From positions 1 through 17,253 of the forward strand of contig JAKQPS010000146.1 in NCBI GenBank assembly GCA_029564595.1: a stretch of 17,253 nt of DNA, written 5' to 3'. The stretch is from a bacterium (GTDB taxonomy: Bacteria; UBP15; UBA6099). Below the pieces are notes generated by a model. That model had not been told where the DNA came from and did no database searches. It saw only the letters and a program-made list of their open reading frames with translations. Position 1 is the first letter of the stretch. Each line of letters begins with the position of its first letter. The position numbers and the translations under genes were made by a program. Below are positions 1 to 6,474 of this stretch, piece by piece.

Positions 1-384
1 CCTGACGAGCCGGCCTCCGGCGGTAATATCCTGCGAGTCGATGTGATACAAGCCTTCGGCGGCGCAGCGGATGGACCACGAGCCGACCCATGCCTTCGAC
101 ACGTTTTTGGTCGTCTTGCCGTTGATCATGGTGATCGACGTCGAATTGCGCGGACCGCCGCCCCGGAATTGCACATCGGCGCCTTGGACGGAAAGCTCGG
201 GAACATCGACATCGTCGGCGCCCTGCACCTCCAGAGTGAGCGTGAGCGTTTGCCCGACGGCGACTTCCGCCTGGTCCATGCCCCATGAAGCGCTAATATT
301 TTGGGCAGATGCCGGACGCGCAACGAAAAGCGCGAACGCAAGCGCGGGAAGAAAGCGATACAAGGGCGAAGAACGATTACGCAT
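1..384 (-). CDS. batD: BatD N-terminal part (runs off the window)
   Basis: Last gene of the Bat operon. Only the first 128 codons lie in the window; the frame is open to position 1 and the rest is outside. The protein starts MRNRSSPLYRF and has a typical Sec signal peptide ending near ASA-Q (about residue 25). It is followed by an Ig-like beta domain (WGMDQAEVAVGQTLTLTLEV, then a GGGPRNSTSITMING stretch and the pattern W..R..AEGLYHIDSQDITAGG). The phrase order 'aggregate F+GGP, ST+IT+ING, Y/W.I.....G.Y.I....I..GG' is characteristic of BatD/oxygen-tolerance proteins. Family knowledge: BatD is a periplasmic Ig-repeat protein anchored by a C-terminal helix and works with BatA/BatB. The ATG at 382-384 lies 1 bp after the batB stop and has an AAGGAT ribosome site about 8 nt upstream, so it is probably coupled to batB. 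Confidence 0.83.
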   Translation of the reverse strand, partial: MRNRSSPLYRFLPALAFALFVARPASAQNISASWGMDQAEVAVGQTLTLTLEVQGADDVDVPELSVQGADVQFRGGGPRNSTSITMINGKTTKNVSKAWVGSWSIRCAAEGLYHIDSQDITAGGRLVR

Positions 385-385
385 C

Positions 386-2101
386 TTACCAATCCTTCTC
401 GACCGGGACGGCGTTCCCGGCTTCTTGCTGTTGTTTTTGACTCATCCGCTCCGCTTCGGCGCGGAGTGCTTGCTCGAGGGCGGAGTTACCCTCTTTTTCG
501 CGGACCAGTCCGGACATATCCTTTTGCTCGGCCGAACTTTGTTCGGCCGAACTTTGTTCGGCATCCTGCTGATCGCCGTCGGCATTTTGCTGTTGGTCGG
601 CACCGTTGGCGTCTTTCTGGTCGCCGTCCTGCTTCTTCTGCTGCTGGTCGGCCGAGCTCTGCTCGGCATTCTGCTGTTCATGTTCCCGGCGGCGGTACAG
701 AATTTCCAGGTTGATCCGGCTTTCGTCGGCAAGCAGCGAGCCGAGATCGACGACGCGTTCGAAGGAGGCAATGGCCGCTTCGGTGTTTCCGGTCGCAACG
801 CTTTCCTGGCCATAAAGGTAGAAGAGCTGGGCTCGCTTTGACCGGGAAAGGCCTTTTTCGAGCGTCCTGGCGGAAAGCTGTTTGAGTGCCGCTTCGTCCG
901 CAGGCGACTGCCAGATGCCGGATGCGGCAGCGGATTGCGCTCCGGGAGCCTGAAGCCGCGGGCTGTCTGCGGGAGCCGAGCACGAGGACGACAGCAGCGC
1001 GGCGACAAGGACGATCGAACCCGAAAGGATTTTGCCCTTTTTGCGGGAGCGGGGGGAACCGCCGTCGGAGCCGAAAGCGCGACCGCCGGTGTTGCCGCCG
1101 CCGGAACCGCCCCGACTCAAGCGGGAGCCGAAAACAGAGACGGCGCGCAGGAGCGGGAGCGAAAGCAACAGAAAAAAGATCGGCCACAAGAGGAACCAGG
1201 AGCCTTCGTCCCAGAAGGTGTACGAGGAGGTTGTCGCGGAAGTCGGCTTGCGCCGGGCGCTGTATTCGGAGGCGAGCCGCCACAGGGGAATATTCGAGCC
1301 GAAGTATTCGCCTTCCGGGACGGCGGCCGCGACCTGGCCGAGAAGCGCTTCGTCGAGGGCCGAAACGACGCCGCGTTCGGGGACTTCGGCGCCTTCAGTC
1401 GAGCCGACGCCCCAGATATAGAGCCTGACGCCCGAGTCGGCGAGGGCTTGAGCCGCCTCGACCGGGAAGCTTTCCTGATCGCCTCCGTCGGTGAACACCC
1501 ACACTGCGAGATTTTTTGAGGAGGGAACGAAGTTCTTTTTAACCATGCGCAGGGAGTCGCCGAGGAGCGTACCGCCGCGCGAGGTCGAGCCCGCATCGAG
1601 GAGGCGCACCGCGTTCGAGAAAAACACGCGGTCGGTCGTGAGCGGACACTTGGGCACCGACGTTCCGGCGAAGGCTACTAATGCGGTGCGGTCGCCCGAC
1701 AACGTCGGTACAAGGTCGGTAAGCGCGTTTTTGACCGCGTCGAGGCGCGATTCGCCGGACCCGAGCGAGGCGGATACGTCTGCGGTGTTCATCGAGCGGG
1801 ACACGTCGACGAGAAAGAGCGCGTCCTGCCCGGATTCCTCGGCTTCGTCGCTGTGAGGGTTCCACACTGGGCGCGCGAGGGCGCACACAGCGCACAATAA
1901 TGAGAACGCGAGAACGGCGGACCTGAACCGGCCGGGGAATCGCGAGCGTGCGGACGAGCTGTCGGACTCGCCGTCGGACGGGCGGGAAGACGAAAAGCGT
2001 TCGCGCCACAGGTGCGCGCGGGTCTCGCAGCGGACCGAAACGGCGACGGCAAGGAGAGCGGGAACAAGCAGAAAAAAGGCTTCGGGACGGAGTATGGTCA
2101 T
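386..2101 (-). CDS. batB: BatB-BatC fusion: VWA-domain membrane protein with C-terminal TPR region
   Basis: 571 residues. Order: TM helix about 6-24, second helix about 61-78, von Willebrand A domain about 90-290, third helix 302-322, a basic Gly-rich loop 323-358, a hydrophobic segment 359-373 ending in Cys374, one or more TPR-like helices (about 405-470), a Gln/Asp/Ser-rich repeat linker (about 477-528), and a C-terminus ending PVEKDW, typical of Bat TPR proteins. The metal-ion site looks complete: D99-x-S101-x-S103, T178, D205. The batB half corresponds to a normal BatB of about 325 residues; the rest corresponds to BatC, which many bacteria encode separately. A BatB/BatC fusion is, to my knowledge, reported in Leptospira. 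The start ATG overlaps the batA stop by 4 bp and has AAGGA upstream. Predicted topology puts both the VWA and TPR domains in the periplasm. The family is linked to envelope integrity or stress tolerance, but its biochemical role is unsettled. Confidence 0.9.
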   Translation of the reverse strand: MTILRPEAFFLLVPALLAVAVSVRCETRAHLWRERFSSSRPSDGESDSSSARSRFPGRFRSAVLAFSLLCAVCALARPVWNPHSDEAEESGQDALFLVDVSRSMNTADVSASLGSGESRLDAVKNALTDLVPTLSGDRTALVAFAGTSVPKCPLTTDRVFFSNAVRLLDAGSTSRGGTLLGDSLRMVKKNFVPSSKNLAVWVFTDGGDQESFPVEAAQALADSGVRLYIWGVGSTEGAEVPERGVVSALDEALLGQVAAAVPEGEYFGSNIPLWRLASEYSARRKPTSATTSSYTFWDEGSWFLLWPIFFLLLSLPLLRAVSVFGSRLSRGGSGGGNTGGRAFGSDGGSPRSRKKGKILSGSIVLVAALLSSSCSAPADSPRLQAPGAQSAAASGIWQSPADEAALKQLSARTLEKGLSRSKRAQLFYLYGQESVATGNTEAAIASFERVVDLGSLLADESRINLEILYRRREHEQQNAEQSSADQQQKKQDGDQKDANGADQQQNADGDQQDAEQSSAEQSSAEQKDMSGLVREKEGNSALEQALRAEAERMSQKQQQEAGNAVPVEKDW

Positions 2102-3093
2102 GGATCCATCCTTTTTAGAAGAAGGTGGCGCGCAACGGGGATTAGAACGAGCAACGCAAGGAGGAGAGCCAAACCGGCTTCGAGATCCGGTTCGGACCGC
2201 CTTTCGCGTTCGTTCCGCAACTTTACGGTTTCCCGCTCGGCGATATCGGTGTAGAACCGCGAAAGTTCGTCGAGGTTGTCGGCGCGGTAGTAGCGGCCGC
2301 CGGTCTGTTCGGCGATGGCGGTCATGAGCTTTTCGTCGAGCGATACCGGAACGCCGACCGGCTGCATTCCGAAGAGGGAGTCCTGCATCACGTAGCCGTC
2401 GCCGCCGAGCCCAATAGTGTAGACAGTAACGCCTGCGGCCGCGGCAATCTTTGCAGCCTCGGCAGGTTCGGTTTCGCCCCGATTGTTCTGCCCGTCGGTC
2501 AGGAGAATGACTATTCCTTTTTCATCGAGGTGTGCCGATGCGAGTACAAGGGCATCGCCGATCGCCGTACCGTCTTCGGCCTCGGTTTCGGGCAATTCGA
2601 CGAGCTGGAGAAAGTCGGCAAGCACCGAGCGGTTCGGGGTAAGAGGGGTGTTGGTTTCGGGATAGCGCGCAAAGGTGATAAGCGAAAACTGGTCGTTCGT
2701 CCTTTTTGACAAAAAGTCGCGGGTGACTGCTTTGACGCCGTCGATCCTGCGCATTTCGCTGCCGCCGTAGGGAATGATCGCCTGCATGGAACTTGAGCGG
2801 TCGATAACGAGCGCGATAGCAAGGCCTTCGGCCGATTCCTGGGCAGGATCGGGGAATCGCTGCGGACAAGCGAGAAGATAGATCGAAAGAATGAGCGCGA
2901 GCGTTTCTAAAACCTCGGGCAAAACGCGGAAACGGACGCGCCAGGATCGGGAGGCTGATGCGAGTAGCGGAGCGTCGCCCGAGCGGAACGAGGCGGTGCG
3001 GGCGCGGAATCGGGCGAACACCGCAAGTAAAGCGGGTATTAATAGAAGAAATAACGCAGGATGCGCGAAATTCGCCGAGGGAAAGAAGTTCAT
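2098..3093 (-). CDS. batA: BatA, VWA-domain membrane protein
   Basis: 331 residues. Hydrophobic segments at about 12-27 and 57-75 precede a von Willebrand A domain (about 90-285), and a C-terminal helix lies at about 304-326: the standard BatA layout. The MIDAS motif is intact: D98-R-S100-S-S102, T176 in EDGTAIGDAL, and D200 in LLTDGQNNRG. The long loop after TIGLGGDGYV and the helix SLDEKLMTAIAEQTGGRYYRA are typical of the BatA branch. Its start overlaps the stop of the preceding lipoprotein gene (ATGA), with GAGGAG 8 nt upstream, and its stop overlaps the batB start in the same way. It probably pairs with BatB in the periplasm, held by membrane helices, with assembly or remodelling powered by the MoxR ATPase. 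That functional link is an inference from conserved gene order. Confidence 0.93.
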   Translation of the reverse strand: MNFFPSANFAHPALFLLLIPALLAVFARFRARTASFRSGDAPLLASASRSWRVRFRVLPEVLETLALILSIYLLACPQRFPDPAQESAEGLAIALVIDRSSSMQAIIPYGGSEMRRIDGVKAVTRDFLSKRTNDQFSLITFARYPETNTPLTPNRSVLADFLQLVELPETEAEDGTAIGDALVLASAHLDEKGIVILLTDGQNNRGETEPAEAAKIAAAAGVTVYTIGLGGDGYVMQDSLFGMQPVGVPVSLDEKLMTAIAEQTGGRYYRADNLDELSRFYTDIAERETVKLRNERERRSEPDLEAGLALLLALLVLIPVARHLLLKRMDP

Positions 3094-3542
3094 TGCTCAG
3101 ACTCCTCGCCGTCGACATCGGGCTTCCAGTTTCCTTCGTACAATTTTTGAGCGTCCACGGCGACCGGCTCGGTACGCTCTCCGGCTTCGGATGCGACGCT
3201 AAAAAGGAGGCGTTTCGAGGGACTCTCCGAGCCGGACGATACAGGGGATAAAAACCAGTCGCCGGAAGCGGTTACCCGGAAATACAGACGCGATTCGATC
3301 CCGGATCGCCCGTGATCGAGGATCGAAGGGGCTACGGGATCTCCCGCCGGGGCGAGGATTTCAATGCCTGCACCGGATGTCCCGCTTCGGTATACGACTT
3401 CTACGGGGTCGCCGATACGCGGCTTTTGGGGCGTAAAACGGACGTTGGAGCCGTCGGCAAAATCGAGAACGGCGTATCGGGGCGCGCACGAAACGGAGAA
3501 GAGGCTGAAGGCGGCGGCGAGAAGGGGCAGAAGCTTACGCAT
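3090..3542 (-). CDS. Small Ig-like lipoprotein of the Bat operon (BatD-like fold suspected)
   Basis: 150 residues, starting MRKLLPLLAAAFSLFSVSC. This is a lipoprotein signal peptide with Cys19 as the lipidation site; SVSC is a relaxed lipobox of the spirochaetal kind. I chose this ATG (3540-3542), not an earlier in-frame one, because it has a GGAGG site 7 nt upstream, begins the signal peptide, and overlaps the DUF58 stop by 8 bp. The mature part looks all-beta: RFTPQKPRIGDPVEVVYR resembles the first strands of an Ig-like or BatD-type domain, followed by a second strand set (RLYFRVTASGDWFLSPV) and an acidic tail. It fills the position between DUF58 and batA, where many Bat operons have a small membrane protein (DUF4381 type). 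I cannot assign it to a named family. An outer-surface or periplasmic partner of BatA/BatB is plausible. Confidence 0.8.
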   Translation of the reverse strand: MRKLLPLLAAAFSLFSVSCAPRYAVLDFADGSNVRFTPQKPRIGDPVEVVYRSGTSGAGIEILAPAGDPVAPSILDHGRSGIESRLYFRVTASGDWFLSPVSSGSESPSKRLLFSVASEAGERTEPVAVDAQKLYEGNWKPDVDGEESEQ

Positions 3543-4449
3543 GATCTCGCCTCCGGAAGAGCTCCATGAGGGGCGGTACGAAGTCGGCGCCGGAATCAAA
3601 GGTTTGGCTCCAGACTCCGGCTTTGCGGAATGAAAGATTGAGGGCGGCTGTGCGCTTTTCTTCGGCCGTGCGCAGGAGTTCGAGGTTCTTTTTTGATGAT
3701 AGATCCACCCACATTCGTTTGCCGGATTCGGGATCGACGACCGGAGCGAGGCCTGCAGGATAGCCGCCTTGAACAGAAGGATCGCGGACGCGAAGCGCGA
3801 TGACGTCGTGCGCAAGGGCAAGGGCGCCGAGGCGTCTGGATGCGGAGGCCCATGCACTTCCCGCACTCCGGCTTGCGCCGGCAGGGAGGCCGGAGGTCAG
3901 GTCGGGGGCCGACCAGTCGCTGAGAATAATAAGAGTTGACCGGGCGCGGGCAGTGTTCATGAAAAACCTGAAAAGAGGGGCGAAGTCGGTGCGGTTAGAA
4001 GAGGGCTCTCCGGAGACGGCCGCTTCAACTGCCGCCCAGAGGTTCGCCTCTCCGCGAGCCGGGAGAATCGTTTTTTCGACAGAGTCGGTAAAGGTTACGA
4101 GGCCGAAAGGATCGCCCTGCGTGACGGCGGCCCAGCCGAGGACGGCGAGGATTTCGCCTGCGAGGCGGGCTTTGTTTCCTTCCATGGAGGCGGAGCGGTC
4201 GAGGGCGAACCAGATGTGCTGTTGGCGTTCTTCGGTGAACTGTCGGAGCTGGGCGCGGCCTGAGCGGGCGGTCGCTTTCCAGTCGATTCGGCGGATGTCG
4301 TCGCCGGGGACGTACTCGCGAAGGTCGCGGAACTCGAGCCCCTGACCGCGCATGTTCGACGCCCATTCGCCCATGAACCGGTGCGAAACCAGTTTGAGCG
4401 CCCGCACTTCCAGCTCCCTGACGCGCTGCCGGAGGGCGGCATCGATCAT
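3535..4449 (-). CDS. DUF58 domain protein of the MoxR/Bat system
   Basis: 304 residues. The family signature is complete near the N-terminus: GQGLEFRDLREYVPGDD followed by IRRIDWKATARSG (residues about 35-64). It is followed by a VWA-like core whose first strand carries D84-R-S86-A-S88-M and a later strand LIILSDWSAPDL. The C-terminal part contains the conserved-looking VDPESGKRMWVDLSS and a final helix LMELFRRRDHA. No transmembrane helix is evident, so this is a short cytosolic DUF58 protein. I chose the ATG at 4447-4449 because it overlaps the moxR stop (ATGA) and leaves the motif at the usual distance from the start; a longer in-frame extension lies inside moxR. DUF58 proteins almost always neighbour a MoxR ATPase and are thought to bridge it to the membrane VWA proteins. 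The exact role is unknown. Confidence 0.91.
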   Translation of the reverse strand: MIDAALRQRVRELEVRALKLVSHRFMGEWASNMRGQGLEFRDLREYVPGDDIRRIDWKATARSGRAQLRQFTEERQQHIWFALDRSASMEGNKARLAGEILAVLGWAAVTQGDPFGLVTFTDSVEKTILPARGEANLWAAVEAAVSGEPSSNRTDFAPLFRFFMNTARARSTLIILSDWSAPDLTSGLPAGASRSAGSAWASASRRLGALALAHDVIALRVRDPSVQGGYPAGLAPVVDPESGKRMWVDLSSKKNLELLRTAEEKRTAALNLSFRKAGVWSQTFDSGADFVPPLMELFRRRDHA

Positions 4450-5414
4450 GGCGCGCGGACTCCGGCGACGATGCGCTCGACGGCCTGATCGGCGGTCATG
4501 CCGTCGGCGAGGGCTTCGTAGCTTAAAAGGATTCGGTGGCGGAGTATCCAGGGCGCGACCGCCTGTACGTCGGCGGGAAGGACGAAGGAGCGGCCGTTCC
4601 ACAAGGCGCGGGCGCGGGCGGCGCGGAGGAAAAACACGACAGCGCGAGGACCCGCTCCCCAGCGGACGGTTTCCTTGAGGCTTGCGTCTGTTGCGCCGGG
4701 ATTGCGGGTGGCGCGCACGATGTCGACGATGTATTCTTCGATTTTCGGGTCGACGTGAACGGTTGAAGCGAGATCCCGAAGACTTGCGAGATCTTCGGCG
4801 GTAAGGACCGGGAAGATGTCGGGATCGGCTTCTTTTTTAAGGCGGAGCACGGCGAGTTCTTCGTCGCGCGAGGGGTAGCCGACCAAAATTTTAAACATAA
4901 AGCGGTCGAGCTGGGCTTCCGGCAGAGGATAGGTTCCTTCCTGCTCGATGGGGTTTTGGGTGGCGAGCACCATGAAGGGATTCGGGAGCGCGTGCGTGCC
5001 GTCGCCGAGAGTTACCTGCTTTTCTTCCATCGCTTCAAGCAGGGCCGACTGCACTTTGGCCGGGGCGCGGTTGATTTCGTCGGCAAGGACGAGGTTCGCG
5101 AACACCGGGCCGGTATGCACGGTAAACTGCCCGGTTTGGGGATTGTAGATCTGGGTGCCGACAAGGTCGGACGGCAAAAGGTCGGGGGTGAACTGTATGC
5201 GGCTGAAATCCAGAGACATGAGGCGGCCGAGGGTGCGCACCGCGAGCGTTTTAGCGACGCCGGGAACGCCTTCGAGAAGGACATGCTGACCGGATACCAT
5301 GGCCAGAGCGAGAGCCTCGACCAGTTCTTCGTGGCCGACGACGGCTTTCGCCATGCCGGATTTCAGGGCGGAGAACGCTCCAAGAGCCCAATCGATATTT
5401 TTGTTCTGTTCCAT
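4446..5414 (-). CDS. moxR: MoxR-family AAA+ ATPase
   Basis: 322 residues, the usual MoxR length. Visible motifs: Walker A GVPGVAKT (49-56), Walker B LVLADEIN (108-115) followed by RAPAKVQSALLEAMEE, the sensor-1 region with FMVLATQNP (about 147-155), the arginine-finger region TYPLPEAQLDRF (161-172), and the sensor-2 arginine in GAGPRA (253-258). It is the first gene of the Bat operon and probably a chaperone-like ATPase acting on the VWA proteins encoded downstream; that role follows the family model. The ATG at 5412-5414 has no convincing Shine-Dalgarno site. A promoter-like pair (TTGTCC, 18 bp, TATATT) places the predicted transcript start within a few bases of the ATG, so the mRNA may be leaderless. 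Confidence 0.96.
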   Translation of the reverse strand: MEQNKNIDWALGAFSALKSGMAKAVVGHEELVEALALAMVSGQHVLLEGVPGVAKTLAVRTLGRLMSLDFSRIQFTPDLLPSDLVGTQIYNPQTGQFTVHTGPVFANLVLADEINRAPAKVQSALLEAMEEKQVTLGDGTHALPNPFMVLATQNPIEQEGTYPLPEAQLDRFMFKILVGYPSRDEELAVLRLKKEADPDIFPVLTAEDLASLRDLASTVHVDPKIEEYIVDIVRATRNPGATDASLKETVRWGAGPRAVVFFLRAARARALWNGRSFVLPADVQAVAPWILRHRILLSYEALADGMTADQAVERIVAGVRAP

Positions 5415-5424
5415 AACGGAAGTA

Positions 5425-5454
5425 AATATACCAAGAATCGCCGGTCAAGGACAA
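5425..5454 (-). promoter_or_regulatory. Candidate sigma70-like promoter for the moxR-bat operon
   Basis: On the minus strand a -35-like TTGTCC (5449-5454) and a -10-like TATATT (5425-5430) are separated by 18 bp. The predicted start of transcription falls at about 5416-5419, only a few bases before the moxR ATG. The -35 box directly abuts the T-tract of the preceding terminator, as expected for an independent transcription unit. Confidence 0.45.
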
Positions 5455-5455
5455 G

Positions 5456-5489
5456 AAAAAAGGCTCGGGGTGAAGAACCGCCGAGCCTT
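5456..5489 (-). terminator. Rho-independent terminator downstream of the 67-residue membrane protein gene
   Basis: Read on the minus strand, a perfect 9-bp stem (AAGGCTCGG pairing with CCGAGCCTT, 5481-5489 and 5460-5468) encloses a 12-nt loop and runs straight into six T residues. It sits 25 bp after the stop codon at 5514 and separates the small membrane-protein genes from the Bat operon. Confidence 0.88.
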
Positions 5490-5513
5490 ATCGGATACAA
5501 CGCCAATGCGTTC

Positions 5514-5717
5514 TTATTTGGCTATGAAATCCAGCAGGCCGTACACGAGGAACGCAGGCCACACAACGGCTTTAAGGAATCCGAGGACGCCCATCCAGAA
5601 GCCGGCGGCGTGTGAGATAAAATAAACTGCGGCTCCGATAAGCCCGAGTCCGTATACGGCTCCAGCAGGGGCCGCGCCTCCGGAACTTCTGTCCGGTCTT
5701 TCGCAAGAAGCACTCAT
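5514..5717 (-). CDS. Small two-helix membrane protein, function unknown
   Basis: 67 residues: a short polar, Ser/Gly/Pro-rich N-terminus, then two hydrophobic segments (about 20-38, AVYGLGLIGAAVYFISHAA, and about 42-63, WMGVLGFLKAVVWPAFLVYG). The start is well supported: GGAGG at 5725-5729 lies 7 nt before the ATG at 5715-5717. The gene ends 25 bp before a strong terminator, so it is a real transcript end. It follows the LiaF-like gene on the same strand, with a long inverted repeat between them, and may be co-transcribed or attenuated relative to it. I recognise no family. A small inner-membrane accessory protein is the most that can be said. Confidence 0.75.
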   Translation of the reverse strand: MSASCERPDRSSGGAAPAGAVYGLGLIGAAVYFISHAAGFWMGVLGFLKAVVWPAFLVYGLLDFIAK

Positions 5718-5737
5718 ACTAATTCCTCCATAAAATT

Positions 5738-5772
5738 GGCTCTTGCAAAACTTCCCGAGTTTTGCATGAGCC
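5738..5772. repeat. 15-bp inverted repeat between two membrane-protein genes
   Basis: Arms GGCTCTTGCAAAACT (5738-5752) and AGTTTTGCATGAGCC (5758-5772) pair over 15 bp with one mismatch around the loop TCCCG. The element lies between the LiaF-like stop (5781) and the ribosome site of the 67-residue gene (5725-5729). On the minus strand it is followed only by AATTTTA, so it is a poor intrinsic terminator. It could be an attenuator or mRNA-stability hairpin, or one copy of a dispersed palindromic repeat. Confidence 0.7.
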
Positions 5773-5780
5773 TCAATTCG

Positions 5781-6365
5781 TCATTTATTTGATTTGAAGC
5801 CGCGCGCTACCACGATAACGCCGATTCCGATGAGTACGAGCGGCAGAATGAGCCGGTACGTTTCGAGAAAGCGGAAAAAATTGCCTATAACTATGCAGGC
5901 AAGAGAGATGCCGGCGACTGCGCCGAGCACGGAAATCGCGACCAGAACGGGCTGGGGTCTTCCGGTGTACAGATACATTTGATAGAGGCCGACCATGACG
6001 GCGATGAGATATACCGGCCAGGTAGAGCCTGAAAAGCGCCATCCGGTGAATACTTCGAAAAAGAACAGAAGGCCGATGACGGTGAGGATGCCGCCGGGAA
6101 CCAGAAGCCCGGGAGCGTCGCGGCGGGTGAAGAAGGCGGCCTCGAAGCAAAGGCCGGGAACAAGAATAAACAGCGGCCAGAAATTGTGAATGGAAAAGAA
6201 ATCGAGGCGGAATACGGTGTCGGCGAGTAAAAGACCGCCTAAGACAAGGCAGACGGCGCCGACGATCAGTTTGACCGGGTCGTTAGCCGGCGCACTGTAG
6301 CGGTCGGCGGCGCCACGGTCGGCGGGGCCGGAAGAGTCGCGGGTTGAATCAGTGTTTTCGTTCAT
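5781..6365 (-). CDS. LiaI/LiaF-like (DUF5668-type) membrane protein
   Basis: 194 residues. A polar, disordered N-terminus (about 1-28, Asp/Ser/Ala-rich) precedes five or six hydrophobic segments at about 32-52, 59-77, 86-105, 113-131, 142-163 and 169-187. The segment SIHNFWPLFILVPGLCF matches the 'FWP-hydrophobic-G' pattern of LiaI/LiaF-type transmembrane regions. No C-terminal LiaF sensor domain is present, so only the membrane half of that family is represented. In Firmicutes LiaF restrains an envelope-stress two-component system; whether that role carries over here is not shown, and no histidine kinase is nearby. The ATG at 6363-6365 has GGAG about 9-10 nt upstream and an unusual promoter-like region beyond it. 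No known DNA-binding or enzymatic domain is visible. Confidence 0.8.
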   Translation of the reverse strand: MNENTDSTRDSSGPADRGAADRYSAPANDPVKLIVGAVCLVLGGLLLADTVFRLDFFSIHNFWPLFILVPGLCFEAAFFTRRDAPGLLVPGGILTVIGLLFFFEVFTGWRFSGSTWPVYLIAVMVGLYQMYLYTGRPQPVLVAISVLGAVAGISLACIVIGNFFRFLETYRLILPLVLIGIGVIVVARGFKSNK

Positions 6366-6389
6366 GGGTGCATCTCCAATTCGTTACAG

Positions 6390-6421
6390 ATTTTAACACG
6401 CCGCTGAGCGGCGCATGTCAC
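6390..6421 (-). promoter_or_regulatory. Promoter-like element with 20-bp spacer centred on a perfect dyad
   Basis: On the minus strand, GTGACA (6416-6421) and TAAAAT (6390-6395) are 20 bp apart. The perfect dyad CGCCGC-N3-GCGGCG (6399-6413) lies at the middle of the spacer. An over-long spacer carrying a central dyad is the layout of promoters controlled by MerR-family activators. The predicted transcript start, about 6383, gives a short leader to the LiaF-like gene. Alternatively, the dyad is only a small hairpin. Confidence 0.35.
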
Positions 6422-6425
6422 TGCT

Positions 6426-6450
6426 AAAAGAAAAAAAGAGCCTCACTTTT
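6426..6450 (-). terminator. Weak candidate terminator after the 261-residue membrane protein gene
   Basis: On the minus strand an A-rich/T-rich stem (AAAAG...CTTTT, one internal T-T mismatch, 6434-6450) leads into a T-rich run (TTTTTTTCTTTT, 6426-6437). The stem is mostly A-U pairs, so the terminator is weak and the call tentative. Confidence 0.3.
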
Positions 6451-6474
6451 GCCGGCAGTACTTGGAAGACCTCG

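Noticed and set aside
71-841. 256-codon plus-strand frame across batD/batB
   Set aside because: The hydrophobic VLLLLLLVG-like runs are the antisense reading of the Gln-rich linker codons of the BatC part, not a real membrane protein.
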